A DNA stretch of 64,000 bases from Candidatus Saccharibacteria bacterium UBA1944. GTDB lineage: Bacteria; Patescibacteriota; Saccharimonadia; Saccharimonadales; Saccharimonadaceae. The DNA is taken from assembly GCA_002336935.1 (NCBI GenBank), contig DDEW01000002.1:13166-77165 (forward strand), written 5' to 3'. The translations under genes and the position numbers were made by a program. Positions 26,057 through 34,206 of this stretch are shown here, piece by piece. Position 1 is the first letter of the stretch; every line of letters begins with the position of its first letter. The notes under the pieces were generated by a model, which had not been told where the DNA came from, did not search any database, and saw only the letters and a list, made by a program, of their open reading frames with translations.

Positions 26057-27031
26057 ATGGCAGGATTTATGGTAACAGCACGTATGATCATGAGCGAGCT
26101 TGAAGCTCGTGATATTGTCGTTGATGCCGCTATGCCCGAGCGAGTGTCGGTATTGTCCTTTGAATACAACGGGAAACCTCGACTGATTATCGGCTGCACA
26201 CCGGATTTTTCATCGGCACTTACTATCCCTGTCTGTCGGAGCAAAATGATGACCCAGTGGCTCCTGTCGCGAACTACCAGTGTGCCACTCCCCGCGACGC
26301 TGGTTTATACTACCGACGCTGAGGCAGAGGCCTTTTTGCACCGGTATGGTGTGTTGGTAGTAAAACCGCAAGACGGTGCTCATGGCAACGGAGTGACGGT
26401 GGGCGTAGACACTATGGACAAGCTGTTACCGGCTGTTGCGCTTGCACGGCAATACAGTGCTACGGGTAGGGTGCTGTTGCAGCAAATGGTGAGTGGCCGT
26501 GATGTTCGGGTACTAGTGGTTGACGGTGCGGTTGTAGCGGCGACATACCGGATACCTGCCTCAGTGGTGGGGGACGGCACCAGCACGATTCGCCAATTGA
26601 TTGATACAGAGAACCAAACCAATCCCGATAGGGGCGAAAAGCCGTACGACAAGCGTATGAATCGTATTGATGTTGCAGCGGCCACTCGCTTTTTGGGCGA
26701 GGCAATGGAGGTCGTTCCGGCAGGTGGCGAGAAAGTCACGGTGGTTGGTACAGCCAACATTGGTACGGGTGGCGAATCGCACGAATGCCTAGACGAATTG
26801 CCCGAGGTGCTGACGCGTCACGCCCTTGACGCCGCTACGGCTGCTCGAAGCTTTATTTGCGGGGTCGACTTCGTGTATGATTCGACCACAGGAGCATACT
26901 ATTTGATTGAGCTTAATAGCTCGCCAAGTTTTGGGCTCCACGCTTTTCCGTCTGTAGGCAAGCCAACTGATATTGCGCCGCTTTATGTGACGGCGCTGTT
27001 GAAGCGGTATGATAGTGAGGGGGATAAATAA
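26057..27031 (+). CDS. ATP-grasp amide ligase, cyanophycin-synthetase/GshF-like domain
   Basis: This is an ATP-grasp enzyme of 324 residues that should join a carboxylate to an amine through an acyl phosphate. Visible motifs are VVKPQDGAHGNGVTVGVD (ATP-binding loop), VLLQQMVSGRDVRVLVVDGAVVAA, the STIRQLIDTEN insertion seen in cyanophycin-synthetase/GshAB-type ATP-grasps, GVDFVYD, and YLIELNSSPSFG (metal-binding E-x-N). The substrates are unknown. Its stop overlaps the start of the retropepsin gene by one base (TAATG). Confidence 0.85.
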   Translation: MAGFMVTARMIMSELEARDIVVDAAMPERVSVLSFEYNGKPRLIIGCTPDFSSALTIPVCRSKMMTQWLLSRTTSVPLPATLVYTTDAEAEAFLHRYGVLVVKPQDGAHGNGVTVGVDTMDKLLPAVALARQYSATGRVLLQQMVSGRDVRVLVVDGAVVAATYRIPASVVGDGTSTIRQLIDTENQTNPDRGEKPYDKRMNRIDVAAATRFLGEAMEVVPAGGEKVTVVGTANIGTGGESHECLDELPEVLTRHALDAATAARSFICGVDFVYDSTTGAYYLIELNSSPSFGLHAFPSVGKPTDIAPLYVTALLKRYDSEGDK

Positions 27032-27462
27032 TGAGCGCATCTGTGATTGGTTGTATTGAAACGGTAAGTTTTCCTGAGCTGAACGTGTTTGATGTGCAGG
27101 CGAAAGTTGATACCGGTGCCTATTCAGGTGCCCTGCACTGCACCGATATTAAGGTGGTGAGACGAGGGGTATTGCGCACGCGCGTGCTGAAGTTTTCGCC
27201 ACTCGGTGGCACGCCCCAAGATACTACCGAGTTTATGAGCACTTACATTCGCTCGGCAACTGGTCATAGGGCCCGTCGGCACGTTGTGGATACACAAATA
27301 ATCGTGAATGGTAAAAGTTACCCTATACGCATTGGGTTATCGGATCGGTCCGATATGAAACGCCCGGTATTGCTCGGAAGACGCTTCCTAAGAGAAAACG
27401 ACATACTGGTCGATGTGCGAATTAACGAAGAACTTGATGATGAAGGAGAAAACACGAGATGA
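27031..27462 (+). CDS. Retropepsin-like aspartic protease (RimB/Zn_protease family)
   Basis: The 143-residue single-domain protein has the motif VDTGAYSGALH with the catalytic Asp at residue 27 and the distal VLLGRRFL strand of retropepsin folds. The family (PF05618) is commonly encoded next to RimK-type ligases and was renamed RimB in some bacteria. It probably works as a dimer that trims added residues. It overlaps the downstream RimK gene by four bases (ATGA), so the two are translationally coupled. Confidence 0.87.
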   Translation: MSASVIGCIETVSFPELNVFDVQAKVDTGAYSGALHCTDIKVVRRGVLRTRVLKFSPLGGTPQDTTEFMSTYIRSATGHRARRHVVDTQIIVNGKSYPIRIGLSDRSDMKRPVLLGRRFLRENDILVDVRINEELDDEGENTR

Positions 27463-28370
27463 AAATAGCGATTCTCAGTAACGGAAATGGTAATTATTCT
27501 ACCAAGCGGCTCAAAGAGGTTGCGATTGCTCGTGGGCACGAAGTAAAGGTCATCAAATATCGTGAGTGTTATGCGAGTATTGAACGCAATAACCCAACGG
27601 TGAGCTACCGCGGGGAAGATCTTGCAACGTTTGACGCGGTGATTCCGCGTATTGCGAGCTATATGACGAAGTATGGTACAGCAATTGTCCGTCAGTTGGA
27701 AATGCAGGGTGTATACACAATTTCGAGTTCTATTGCGATCACGCGTAGCCGCGACAAGCTGCGCAGTATGCAGCTGCTTGCTAAGGCTGGGGTGGGTATT
27801 CCAAAAACCGTGTTTAGCCGTAATTCAACCGACATTGATGATTTGATTGAAAAGTTAGGCGGTACCCCGGTGATTATCAAGCTTGCGCGTGGTACGCATG
27901 GCAATGGCGTCGTGTTGGCTGAGAGCAAAAAGGCCGCCAAAAGCGTACTACAGGCATTTTATTTGACTAATGACGATGGCACTAACGTGCTGTTGCAGGA
28001 ATTTGTGAAAGAAAGTGCCGGTACGGACATTCGTGCGTTTGTCGTTGGCGGTCGTGTTGTAGCCAGTATGAAACGTCAAAGTCTCGACGACGACTTTAGA
28101 AGCAACCTCCACAAAGGCGGCGAAGGGGTCACAATTAAGCTAACAGAAGAAGAACGAAAAATGGCCATTAAAGCCGCTCGCGCAATGGGGCTTAATATCG
28201 CCGGTGTTGATATGATGCGTAGTGACCGTGGCCCACTTATTTTGGAAGTAAACGCCAGCCCTGGGTTTGGCATTGAAAAGGTGACTGGCCGTGATGTTGC
28301 AACGCCAATTATTGAGTATCTTGAGCAAAATGCAAAACGCGGTCACAAAAAAGACAAAGTTGGCGCATAG
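27459..28370 (+). CDS. RimK-like ATP-grasp ligase
   Basis: RimK-type enzymes add glutamates or other amino acids to a protein C-terminus or a small molecule. The layout is a RimK N-terminal domain (MKIAILSNGNGNYSTKRLKE), the ATP-grasp motifs VIIKLARGTHGNGVVLAES and VLLQEFVKESAGTDIRAFVVG, then GVDMMRSDRGPLILEVNASPG with the metal-binding E-x-N. The 303-residue length matches E. coli RimK. It ends the coupled retropepsin-RimK pair. The target is not evident, and ribosomal S6 is not in the window. Confidence 0.92.
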   Translation: MKIAILSNGNGNYSTKRLKEVAIARGHEVKVIKYRECYASIERNNPTVSYRGEDLATFDAVIPRIASYMTKYGTAIVRQLEMQGVYTISSSIAITRSRDKLRSMQLLAKAGVGIPKTVFSRNSTDIDDLIEKLGGTPVIIKLARGTHGNGVVLAESKKAAKSVLQAFYLTNDDGTNVLLQEFVKESAGTDIRAFVVGGRVVASMKRQSLDDDFRSNLHKGGEGVTIKLTEEERKMAIKAARAMGLNIAGVDMMRSDRGPLILEVNASPGFGIEKVTGRDVATPIIEYLEQNAKRGHKKDKVGA

Positions 28371-28390
28371 CTCCATTATTTCGCTAGTGC

Positions 28391-28396
28391 TATACT
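28391..28396 (+). promoter_or_regulatory. -10 box TATACT of the 28.4-kb membrane gene
   Basis: The box ends 6 nt before the ATG at 28403. Confidence 0.58.
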
Positions 28397-28402
28397 AGAG
28401 CC

Positions 28403-28885
28403 ATGACCTTCTTGATTGTTCTCGCGCTCTATGTGGGTATACTTTTCGTCATTGGCTATGCAAGTCGACGGAGTATGGGAGTACCATCGCTTGCGCTCGC
28501 GGCGGGGGCAATTCTTGCTAAGCTATGGACCGATAGCTTGACACCGCTCGTAGCGAGCACCGGTGTCATTATTGTGCGGCCACCACTAAGCAGTTTGGTG
28601 GCGGTAGCACTGACACTTATTCCGGCACTAATTGTGATGATTCGTGCCAATAAAGTAGCAGCGCATCACCACAGTATATTTGGGAGCATTATATTTGCGG
28701 TACTTGCTGCCATGTTGACTTACGGCGCATTTGCTAATGCAGTGGTACTCGATGAGTCAAGCAAGCAATATGTTATGCAACTTCTTGCCTACGACAAAAT
28801 TATTATAACCGCGGCAATTACATTAGCGATTGGTGACGTGTTGTTCTACAAAAAACCCTATCAACACGACAAACATAGAAAATAG
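28403..28885 (+). CDS. Four-to-five-helix membrane protein, unknown
   Basis: No family is recognised. The 160 residues contain about five hydrophobic helices (for example FLIVLALYVGILFVIGYA and SIIFAVLAAMLTYGAFANAV), with His/Lys-rich ends (KPYQHDKHRK). The fold recalls CvpA-like membrane proteins (an early GYASRRSMG region followed by helices), but this is tentative. It has its own leaderless-type promoter after the RimK-like gene and is closed by a strong terminator whose stem begins in its stop codon. Confidence 0.6.
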   Translation: MTFLIVLALYVGILFVIGYASRRSMGVPSLALAAGAILAKLWTDSLTPLVASTGVIIVRPPLSSLVAVALTLIPALIVMIRANKVAAHHHSIFGSIIFAVLAAMLTYGAFANAVVLDESSKQYVMQLLAYDKIIITAAITLAIGDVLFYKKPYQHDKHRK

Positions 28886-28920
28886 AAAAACACTCACTTC
28901 TACAGTGAGTGTTTTTCTAT
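28882..28920. terminator. Terminator after the amidoligase region
   Basis: A perfect 17-bp stem (ATAGAAAAACACTCACT / AGTGAGTGTTTTTCTAT) with a 5-nt loop. Its U tracts work on both strands. On the minus strand it follows the tRNA-Lys 3' fragment directly. Confidence 0.88.
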
Positions 28921-28940
28921 GGAGGGCCCAGTGAGGCTTG
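28920..28940 (-). repeat. Detached duplicate of the tRNA-Lys 3' end
   Basis: These 21 bases are identical to 29113-29133, the CCA, acceptor and half T-arm of tRNA-Lys, on the same strand and 193 bp away. No tRNA body precedes the copy. It is either an att-like scar of a tRNA-targeting element or the remnant of a tandem tRNA. Confidence 0.75.
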
Positions 28941-29075
28941 GTTACGTTCCGCAACCCCGAAAGTCATGCAAATGAGCATAGCTCATTTGTGACATTTCCT
29001 TGCGGACTGCCGCCACGGCAGCCCTCACTCACTCCACCCCACGGGTGTCTTGAATTCAAGCTCGCTTCATCTTCC
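28941..29075. other. Non-coding segment between tRNA 3'-end copies, three hairpins
   Basis: No gene is supported. The stretch contains CAAATGAGC-ATA-GCTCATTTG (28969-28989), CTGCCG-CCA-CGGCAG (29007-29021) and the palindrome CTTGAATTCAAG (29049-29060). It could be part of a repeat element, a structured RNA read on the minus strand downstream of tRNA-Lys, or decayed element DNA. Confidence 0.45.
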
Positions 29076-29112
29076 AAAGAATATGCCCCGTCAGAAGACG
29101 AGGCATATTCTT
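29076..29112 (-). terminator. Terminator of tRNA-Lys
   Basis: The stem AAAGAATATGCC / GGCATATTCTTT is extended by four inner pairs across one mismatch, with an AGAA loop. It lies immediately after the encoded CCA on the minus strand. Confidence 0.75.
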
Positions 29113-29189
29113 TGGAGGGCCCAGTGAGGCTTGAACTCACGACACCCTGCTTAAAAGGCAGGTGCTCTAACCGGCTGAGCTATGGGCCC
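29113..29189 (-). tRNA. tRNA-Lys (UUU)
   Basis: The 77-nt cloverleaf has a 7-bp acceptor stem (GGGCCCA / TGGGCCC), D-arm with AGCTCAGCCGGTTAGAGC, anticodon stem CCTGC/GCAGG around the loop CTTTTAA (anticodon TTT), T-arm GTGAG-TTCAAGC-CTCAC and an encoded CCA. The discriminator base is U, which is unusual for lysine tRNAs. Confidence 0.95.
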
Positions 29190-29235
29190 GAACGACTACC
29201 GTAATATAGCACTTGTAAGGTGTTTCTGTCAATGT

Positions 29236-29241
29236 TACAGT
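29236..29241 (+). promoter_or_regulatory. Possible -10 box TACAGT of comEC
   Basis: The box ends 7 nt before the ATG at 29249, with no ribosome-binding site between them. Confidence 0.4.
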
Positions 29242-29248
29242 ACGGCGT

Positions 29249-30691
29249 ATGTATTGGCTTATGGCGCGGGTTCATCCTACGTGGCATTTTACCGCTGTGT
29301 GTATGGGAATAGTAGTGGGTGTTGCCGCCGCGCAGTGGCTTACTGTGAGCTACTACGGCGTACTCTTTATTGCCGGGCTTGCCCTACTGCTTAGTTTTGC
29401 GCAGCCACGAAGAATGATGCTTGTTGCAGCCATAGTTGCTGGCGCACTCTTGGGGGTGTATCGCGGTAGTGTCATTCACGGTCAGGGCGATACCATGGCG
29501 CCCTACATAGGTGGAGTCGTCACAGTGCAGGGCATGGTAGCGGGGGACGTGAGTGAGGCGGCACGGGGAGTATCACTAAAATTAAAAGATGTTCAGGTAG
29601 ACAAACAGCATGTGTCGGGAGAAATTTGGATTAGCGGCGGCGAACAGCTTGCCGTGCTTAAGCGCAGCGACACGACCACCGTAAAAGGTCGTTTGTCCCC
29701 AGGATTTGGAACATTTATTGCTACGATGCCGCGGGCACAGCTTGTGCGGGTGGAGCGTGAGGCGAGTCGTGATCCTGCTTTGCTCGTTCGCGATACAGCA
29801 AGTGAAGCGGTACGAACATCTATTGCTGAGCCAGCAGCAAGCCTAGGTATTGGGTATTTGCTTGGGCAAAAAAGTGCACTACCTATGGATTTAAACAACG
29901 ATCTTGTGGTGGTTGGATTAACGCACATAGTTGTGGCAAGTGGTTACAACCTGATGGTTTTAGTTCGTTTTGCGCGCCGGTTATTTGCGCCCATATCCAA
30001 ATACTTGGCCGTTATGAGCAGCGGATTGATGGTGGCTGGATTCATTATGGTTGCTGGAGCAAGTCCAAGCATGGTGCGTGCGGGAATTGTGGCGGCATTG
30101 GGGCTATGGGCGTGGTACCATGGGCGCAAGTTTCACCCGGTTACATTAATCATGTTTGTTGCTGCGATAACTGTGCTCATCAACCCGTATTATGCATGGG
30201 GTGATTTAGGATGGCAGCTGAGTTTTGCCGCCTTTATTGGCGTAATGATTGTCGCGCCGTTGTTGTATGCGTATTTCTTGAGTGATCGCCCAAAAAGCAC
30301 CGTATCGCAGCTTCTTATTGAAGCGGTGGCAGCCCAAGCTATGACGGCGCCTATCATCATGATGGCATTTGGACAGTTTAGTGCTATTGCTATCGTGGGC
30401 AACCTTATCGTTCTCCCTTTCGTGCCGCTGGCTATGGTGCTTGTTGCCGTAGCGGGTGTTGGCGGATGGCTTGTGCCTGCCATGGGGCACGTGGTGGGGT
30501 GGCCAGCAGAAACACTGCTTAACACCATGATCGCTGTCATTCATCGACTGGCTGAAGTTGAATGGGCGCAGGTTCCTGTAACATTGAACGGCTGGGGAGT
30601 CATAGCGTGGTATGCGCTTATTGCGACAGCTTGCTGGTATATAAAATACAAAACGAAGTACCAGCTTTATCAGGCCTCCATAGTGGAATAA
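29249..30691 (+). CDS. comEC: ComEC/Rec2 DNA-uptake channel, without nuclease domain
   Basis: ComEC passes single-stranded DNA across the cytoplasmic membrane during transformation. The 480-residue protein has N-terminal membrane helices, a DUF4131-like extracellular beta domain (about residues 85-170) and the competence domain with GYLLGQKSALPMDLNNDLVVVGLTH, VASGYNLMVL, ASPSMVRAGI and WGDLGWQLSFAAF. The C-terminal metallo-beta-lactamase-like nuclease domain of longer ComEC proteins is absent; the protein ends shortly after the last helix. Together with the pilus operon, RecA and the Ruv proteins it supports natural competence. Confidence 0.92.
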   Translation: MYWLMARVHPTWHFTAVCMGIVVGVAAAQWLTVSYYGVLFIAGLALLLSFAQPRRMMLVAAIVAGALLGVYRGSVIHGQGDTMAPYIGGVVTVQGMVAGDVSEAARGVSLKLKDVQVDKQHVSGEIWISGGEQLAVLKRSDTTTVKGRLSPGFGTFIATMPRAQLVRVEREASRDPALLVRDTASEAVRTSIAEPAASLGIGYLLGQKSALPMDLNNDLVVVGLTHIVVASGYNLMVLVRFARRLFAPISKYLAVMSSGLMVAGFIMVAGASPSMVRAGIVAALGLWAWYHGRKFHPVTLIMFVAAITVLINPYYAWGDLGWQLSFAAFIGVMIVAPLLYAYFLSDRPKSTVSQLLIEAVAAQAMTAPIIMMAFGQFSAIAIVGNLIVLPFVPLAMVLVAVAGVGGWLVPAMGHVVGWPAETLLNTMIAVIHRLAEVEWAQVPVTLNGWGVIAWYALIATACWYIKYKTKYQLYQASIVE

Positions 30692-30750
30692 CAGATAAGA
30701 ATCTGCTATACTAGACGTAAATCGATAGTGACATAACAAGCGGAGAACAT

Positions 30751-31473
30751 ATGGCAGGACATAATAAATGGTCAAAAATTAAACGTGATAAGGGCGTTAA
30801 TGATGCAAAGCGTGGCGCGATATTCACCAAAATTGGGAACCAAATTGCTATTGCTGCGCGGCAAGGAGCTGATCCTGCCATGAATTCGGCGCTTGCGCTC
30901 GCCATCGAGAAAGCCAAGGCCGCCAATATGCCAGTGGCAAATATCCAGCGCGCCATTGATAGGGTGGCCGACAAGAATGCTGCGGCTCTTGAGGAGGCTA
31001 CATATGAGGGTTATGGGCCTGGCGGAGTGGGGATAATCGTTGAAACTGCCACCGATAATCGTAATCGCACCTATCCGGAAGTCCGCACTGCGTTGACGAA
31101 GAACGGTGGCACCATGGCAGACGCGGGGAGTGTGATGTTCCAATTTACGCGCAAGGGAGTGATTCGGGTTGCTGCAACGGGTGAAGAGGCACTGCTTGCG
31201 GTGCTTGATGCTGGTGCTGAAGATGCGCTGGAAGAAGATGGTGAGATCGTGGTGTACACCGATATGAAAGATTTAGCTAAGGTGCGCACAGTGATTTCCG
31301 ACAGCGGCCTCAAGATTGAAGAAGCAGAATTGCAATATGTTGCGAACAATCTTGTGCCAGTAGATGACGAGGAAACTGCTCGTAAGATTATGAAAGTAAT
31401 GGATGCACTGGATGATTTGGATGATGTCGTGGCAGTGCACACCAATGCTGATATCATGATCGATGTTGAATAA
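30751..31473 (+). CDS. yebC: YebC/PmpR-family protein
   Basis: YebC proteins bind the ribosome or DNA; the group has been assigned both transcriptional and translation-rescue roles. The 240-residue sequence is typical: AGHNKWSKIKRDKGVNDAKRG at the N-terminus, GYGPGGVGIIVE in the middle and VPVDDEETARKIMKVMDALDDLDDVVAVHTN at the end. TATACT near 30708 gives a leader of about 35 nt, and CGGAGA lies 6 nt before the ATG. Confidence 0.95.
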   Translation: MAGHNKWSKIKRDKGVNDAKRGAIFTKIGNQIAIAARQGADPAMNSALALAIEKAKAANMPVANIQRAIDRVADKNAAALEEATYEGYGPGGVGIIVETATDNRNRTYPEVRTALTKNGGTMADAGSVMFQFTRKGVIRVAATGEEALLAVLDAGAEDALEEDGEIVVYTDMKDLAKVRTVISDSGLKIEEAELQYVANNLVPVDDEETARKIMKVMDALDDLDDVVAVHTNADIMIDVE

Positions 31474-31574
31474 ATCACATGACAAACGTTGTTAAATTTT
31501 ATGTACCGTATTGACACGGTAGGGTCCCCGCGCTATACCTGAGGGTAATACAAATTACCTAGAGGAGCGAGGGA

Positions 31575-33062
31575 ATGCGGCCAAGACTTTTGGTTTGTTT
31601 TGCATGGATAATTCTAGGGTGGGGAATGGTGATACAGATAAATACGGCGTACGCGCTGCCAGTTGAGCAAACTGTCATGAAGCCTACATCACCTCTTATT
31701 ATCACCGCCTATAGCACGTGGCGTGGTGGCAAGGATATTGACTTTGTCGAAGTGTACAACGACAGTTCTCGGCCGCTGCTGCTAGAAGATTGGACGATTC
31801 ATGATGCTACGAACAGCCGCGACTTGACTATACGTCGTCATAGTAGCGGGAGTTATATTGAGCCAAAGCGGCATGCGCTCGTTGCATACTCAGATCTCTT
31901 TGATGCATACGCATATGAGATAGAAGGCTGGAGTCGTTCGGTAGAAACTGAGCAAAGAATCACCAAGATTTCGCTACTTCACAACAACTATCGACCCCAT
32001 GAAGTAATGGTCGACCCTGCGAAATACTTAGACCAACCGATGATACGGAGTATGGGTGTAGATGGATATGTGAGTAGCTTTAAAAATGAAATCTACCGTA
32101 GTTTTTTCAATGACCCGCTCTACTCGGCACCCGCTTGGCCAGATTACCTTGAAATAACAGAAGTATTTGCTTCGGCAAAAGGTGAGTGTAGTCCACTTGA
32201 AAACCAAGTAACGTGCGGTGATTATGTGAAGCTTCACAACAAAGGGCAAACCGAAATTGTTCTCGACAACCTCGTGCTTCGGAGTGATAGCTATTCATCG
32301 ACGCGAACTGATTCCAACACCATTCTTCTTGGTGGTGTCTTGGCGGTAGGAGGGTATAAAGCAGTTTATTTAACAGATAGCGACAGGCGGCTCTCATTGA
32401 ATAATGGTGGGTATGTGTGGCTGGAGGACAAGTGGGAAACGGGCCCAGTTTATTCACCATCACTTACATACTATGCTAGCGCCGACACACTACGTTTGGG
32501 ATTGGCGTATTCGCACGACATGGGTGAGTGGGGATGGGCGGAGCCAAATCCATTTGGTACGAGCAAGCTAGTGCCACTGGAGATGACTATTGAGGAGTGT
32601 CCGGTGGGTAAGTATCGCAACCCTGAAACCGGTCGGTGCCGTGCTATTGAGGAGGCGGTAAATTCACTCGCACTCTGTGCTGAAGGTGAGGAACGCAACC
32701 CTGCCACGAATCGGTGTCGCAAAGTTGTAGCAAAGACATCCACACTACTCCCTTGTGGTGAGGGCCAGGAACGTAACCCCACCACCAACCGTTGTCGAAG
32801 CATTGCAAGTGCAATTGCGGAGTTGCTACCTTGTGACGAAGGCTACGAGCGTAATCCAACAACGAATCGATGTCGGAAAATGCAAACGTTAACCATCCCC
32901 AAGGCGGACTTTCCCATCGAAGGACTGCCTACTTCTAAGGGCACGGCAGCGGTATGGGGAGCTGCAGGTGTCGTGACGAGTTTACTATTGGTGTATGCTG
33001 GGTGGGAGTGGCGGTACGAACTGGCAAGCTTTGCAAAGCGTCTTCTGCATAAAGGTGCGTAG
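31575..33062 (+). CDS. Secreted lamin-tail-domain protein with Cys-rich repeats
   Basis: The 495-residue surface protein has a signal peptide (LLVCFAWIILGWGMVIQINTAYA) and two lamin-tail-like beta domains (IDFVEVYNDSSRPLLLEDWTI near residue 55; DYVKLHNKGQTEIVLDNLVL near residue 215). Four tandem units of about 30 residues follow, each with C-x2-G-x2-RNP-x-T-x-RCR. A C-terminal membrane helix and basic end (KRLLHKGA) complete it. Each repeat has one cysteine pair, probably a disulfide outside the cell. No LPxTG is present, so anchoring is by the helix. GAGGAG lies before the ATG. A role in adhesion is inference. Confidence 0.78.
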   Translation: MRPRLLVCFAWIILGWGMVIQINTAYALPVEQTVMKPTSPLIITAYSTWRGGKDIDFVEVYNDSSRPLLLEDWTIHDATNSRDLTIRRHSSGSYIEPKRHALVAYSDLFDAYAYEIEGWSRSVETEQRITKISLLHNNYRPHEVMVDPAKYLDQPMIRSMGVDGYVSSFKNEIYRSFFNDPLYSAPAWPDYLEITEVFASAKGECSPLENQVTCGDYVKLHNKGQTEIVLDNLVLRSDSYSSTRTDSNTILLGGVLAVGGYKAVYLTDSDRRLSLNNGGYVWLEDKWETGPVYSPSLTYYASADTLRLGLAYSHDMGEWGWAEPNPFGTSKLVPLEMTIEECPVGKYRNPETGRCRAIEEAVNSLALCAEGEERNPATNRCRKVVAKTSTLLPCGEGQERNPTTNRCRSIASAIAELLPCDEGYERNPTTNRCRKMQTLTIPKADFPIEGLPTSKGTAAVWGAAGVVTSLLLVYAGWEWRYELASFAKRLLHKGA

Positions 33063-33069
33063 CGTATCG

Positions 33070-33075
33070 TATACT
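33070..33075 (+). promoter_or_regulatory. -10 box TATACT of the 33.1-kb HD gene
   Basis: The box ends 6 nt before the ATG at 33082. Confidence 0.6.
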
Positions 33076-33081
33076 AGAAGC

Positions 33082-33714
33082 ATGAGTGAACTCGCTGCAT
33101 CACAGGTTGCTACCTACTGTTCGCGCGCGCAGGCCTTTTATACTCAGCAGGGTGAGCAAGGGGCACTGCCTTACCATCATTGGGGGCATGCACTTGATGT
33201 GTGTAAAAACGCCAAAGAATTGGCAGAAAAAGCTATTGAAGGAACCGTCGATGCATCGCTACTGGAAGTGGCGGCTGCATGGCATGACGCGGCGTATCAT
33301 GAACCGTTGGCAGGCTATTCCAGCAAAGAGGAGCGCTCAGCGGCATTAGTGGAGCAGTATCTTGTGGAGTTAACGTCTGCGCAGTTGCAGCGAGTTCAAC
33401 GCGCAATTATTGATACCACCGTCAGCCTCCATCCAAAATCTGGCCCCGAGGGCATTGCACTTCACTTTGCTGATATAGGGTATCTTGCATCCCTCGAATA
33501 TTCCTCCTTTTATGAGCGACTTGCTGCAATGCGCGCAGAGTGGGGAGGCCCTTCGTGGCAAGAGACAGTGAAGCGCACTGAGACATTTGCGCAGCAAGTG
33601 ATGGCTGAGGCGGCAATCGATCTTGTGCAAGTTTTGCCTGCATCGGAGGCACACGCATGGATAGAGCGGGTTAAGCGTAATGTGCAAAATTTAGCAGCGG
33701 GGAAGGGCAAGTAA
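33082..33714 (+). CDS. HD-superfamily hydrolase
   Basis: The 210-residue cytosolic protein has the metal-dependent HD pattern: YHHWGHALDV (first His), AAWHDAAYH (HD doublet) and HFADIGYL (late Asp). It resembles predicted HD phosphohydrolases of the YfbR/RelA-like class, but the substrate cannot be assigned. Its last base is the first base of the ruvC ATG (TAATG), so ruvC translation is coupled to it. Confidence 0.75.
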   Translation: MSELAASQVATYCSRAQAFYTQQGEQGALPYHHWGHALDVCKNAKELAEKAIEGTVDASLLEVAAAWHDAAYHEPLAGYSSKEERSAALVEQYLVELTSAQLQRVQRAIIDTTVSLHPKSGPEGIALHFADIGYLASLEYSSFYERLAAMRAEWGGPSWQETVKRTETFAQQVMAEAAIDLVQVLPASEAHAWIERVKRNVQNLAAGKGK

Positions 33715-34190
33715 TGCGAATTATTGGCATTGATCCTGGAACGGGCATCTTGGGGTTTGGCGTGATTGATGCGACAAAAGGGAAGACAAAACTAGTGACA
33801 GCAGGGGTGATCACTACCCCACCCCATACTCCCCTTCCCGATCGACTGGAAGAAATTTATGATGGATTAACGCAGATTATTGCCGAAACGAACCCTGAAG
33901 TTATGGCGATTGAGAAACTCTTCTTTAATCAAAATATTACTACTGCTATGAGCGTTTCGCATGCACGCGGCGTGGCAATGTTAACAGGACAGCAGGCGAA
34001 ATTGCGAATCGAGGAGTACACCCCGCTACAAATTAAGCAGACCATGACGGGGTATGGACGCGCCGATAAGAAGCAAATGCAGGAAATGGTACGTATGCAG
34101 CTTGGGCTTTCAGAGGCACCGAAGCCCGATGACTGTGCCGATGCACTAGCTGCTGCTATTATGGCTGCGTTTACGCTGCGAGGCCAATAG
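33714..34190 (+). CDS. ruvC: Holliday-junction resolvase RuvC
   Basis: RuvC cuts Holliday junctions in the RuvABC complex. The acidic catalytic residues are in IGIDPGTG (Asp), AIEKLFF (Glu) and the C-terminal KPDDCADALAAAI (Asp-Asp). The 158-residue length is normal. It is separated from ruvA-ruvB by a penicillin-binding-protein gene, an unusual insertion between resolvase and branch-migration genes. Confidence 0.96.
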   Translation: MRIIGIDPGTGILGFGVIDATKGKTKLVTAGVITTPPHTPLPDRLEEIYDGLTQIIAETNPEVMAIEKLFFNQNITTAMSVSHARGVAMLTGQQAKLRIEEYTPLQIKQTMTGYGRADKKQMQEMVRMQLGLSEAPKPDDCADALAAAIMAAFTLRGQ

Positions 34191-34193
34191 GGG

Positions 34194-34199
34194 TATAAT
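34194..34199 (+). promoter_or_regulatory. -10 box TATAAT of the PBP gene
   Basis: The box ends 7 nt before the ATG at 34207. An ATG at 34198 overlaps the box and is unlikely to be used. Confidence 0.58.
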
Positions 34200-34206
34200 G
34201 ATACGT

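Noticed and set aside
28938..29204. An 88-codon open frame spanning the non-coding block and tRNA-Lys on the plus strand
   Set aside because: It runs antisense through the whole tRNA and both hairpins and has no ribosome-binding site. It is a chance frame.
31071..31517. A 148-codon minus-strand frame opposite yebC
   Set aside because: It is rich in Ser and Thr as expected from antisense reading of an Asp/Glu/Ala-rich gene. yebC is certain.
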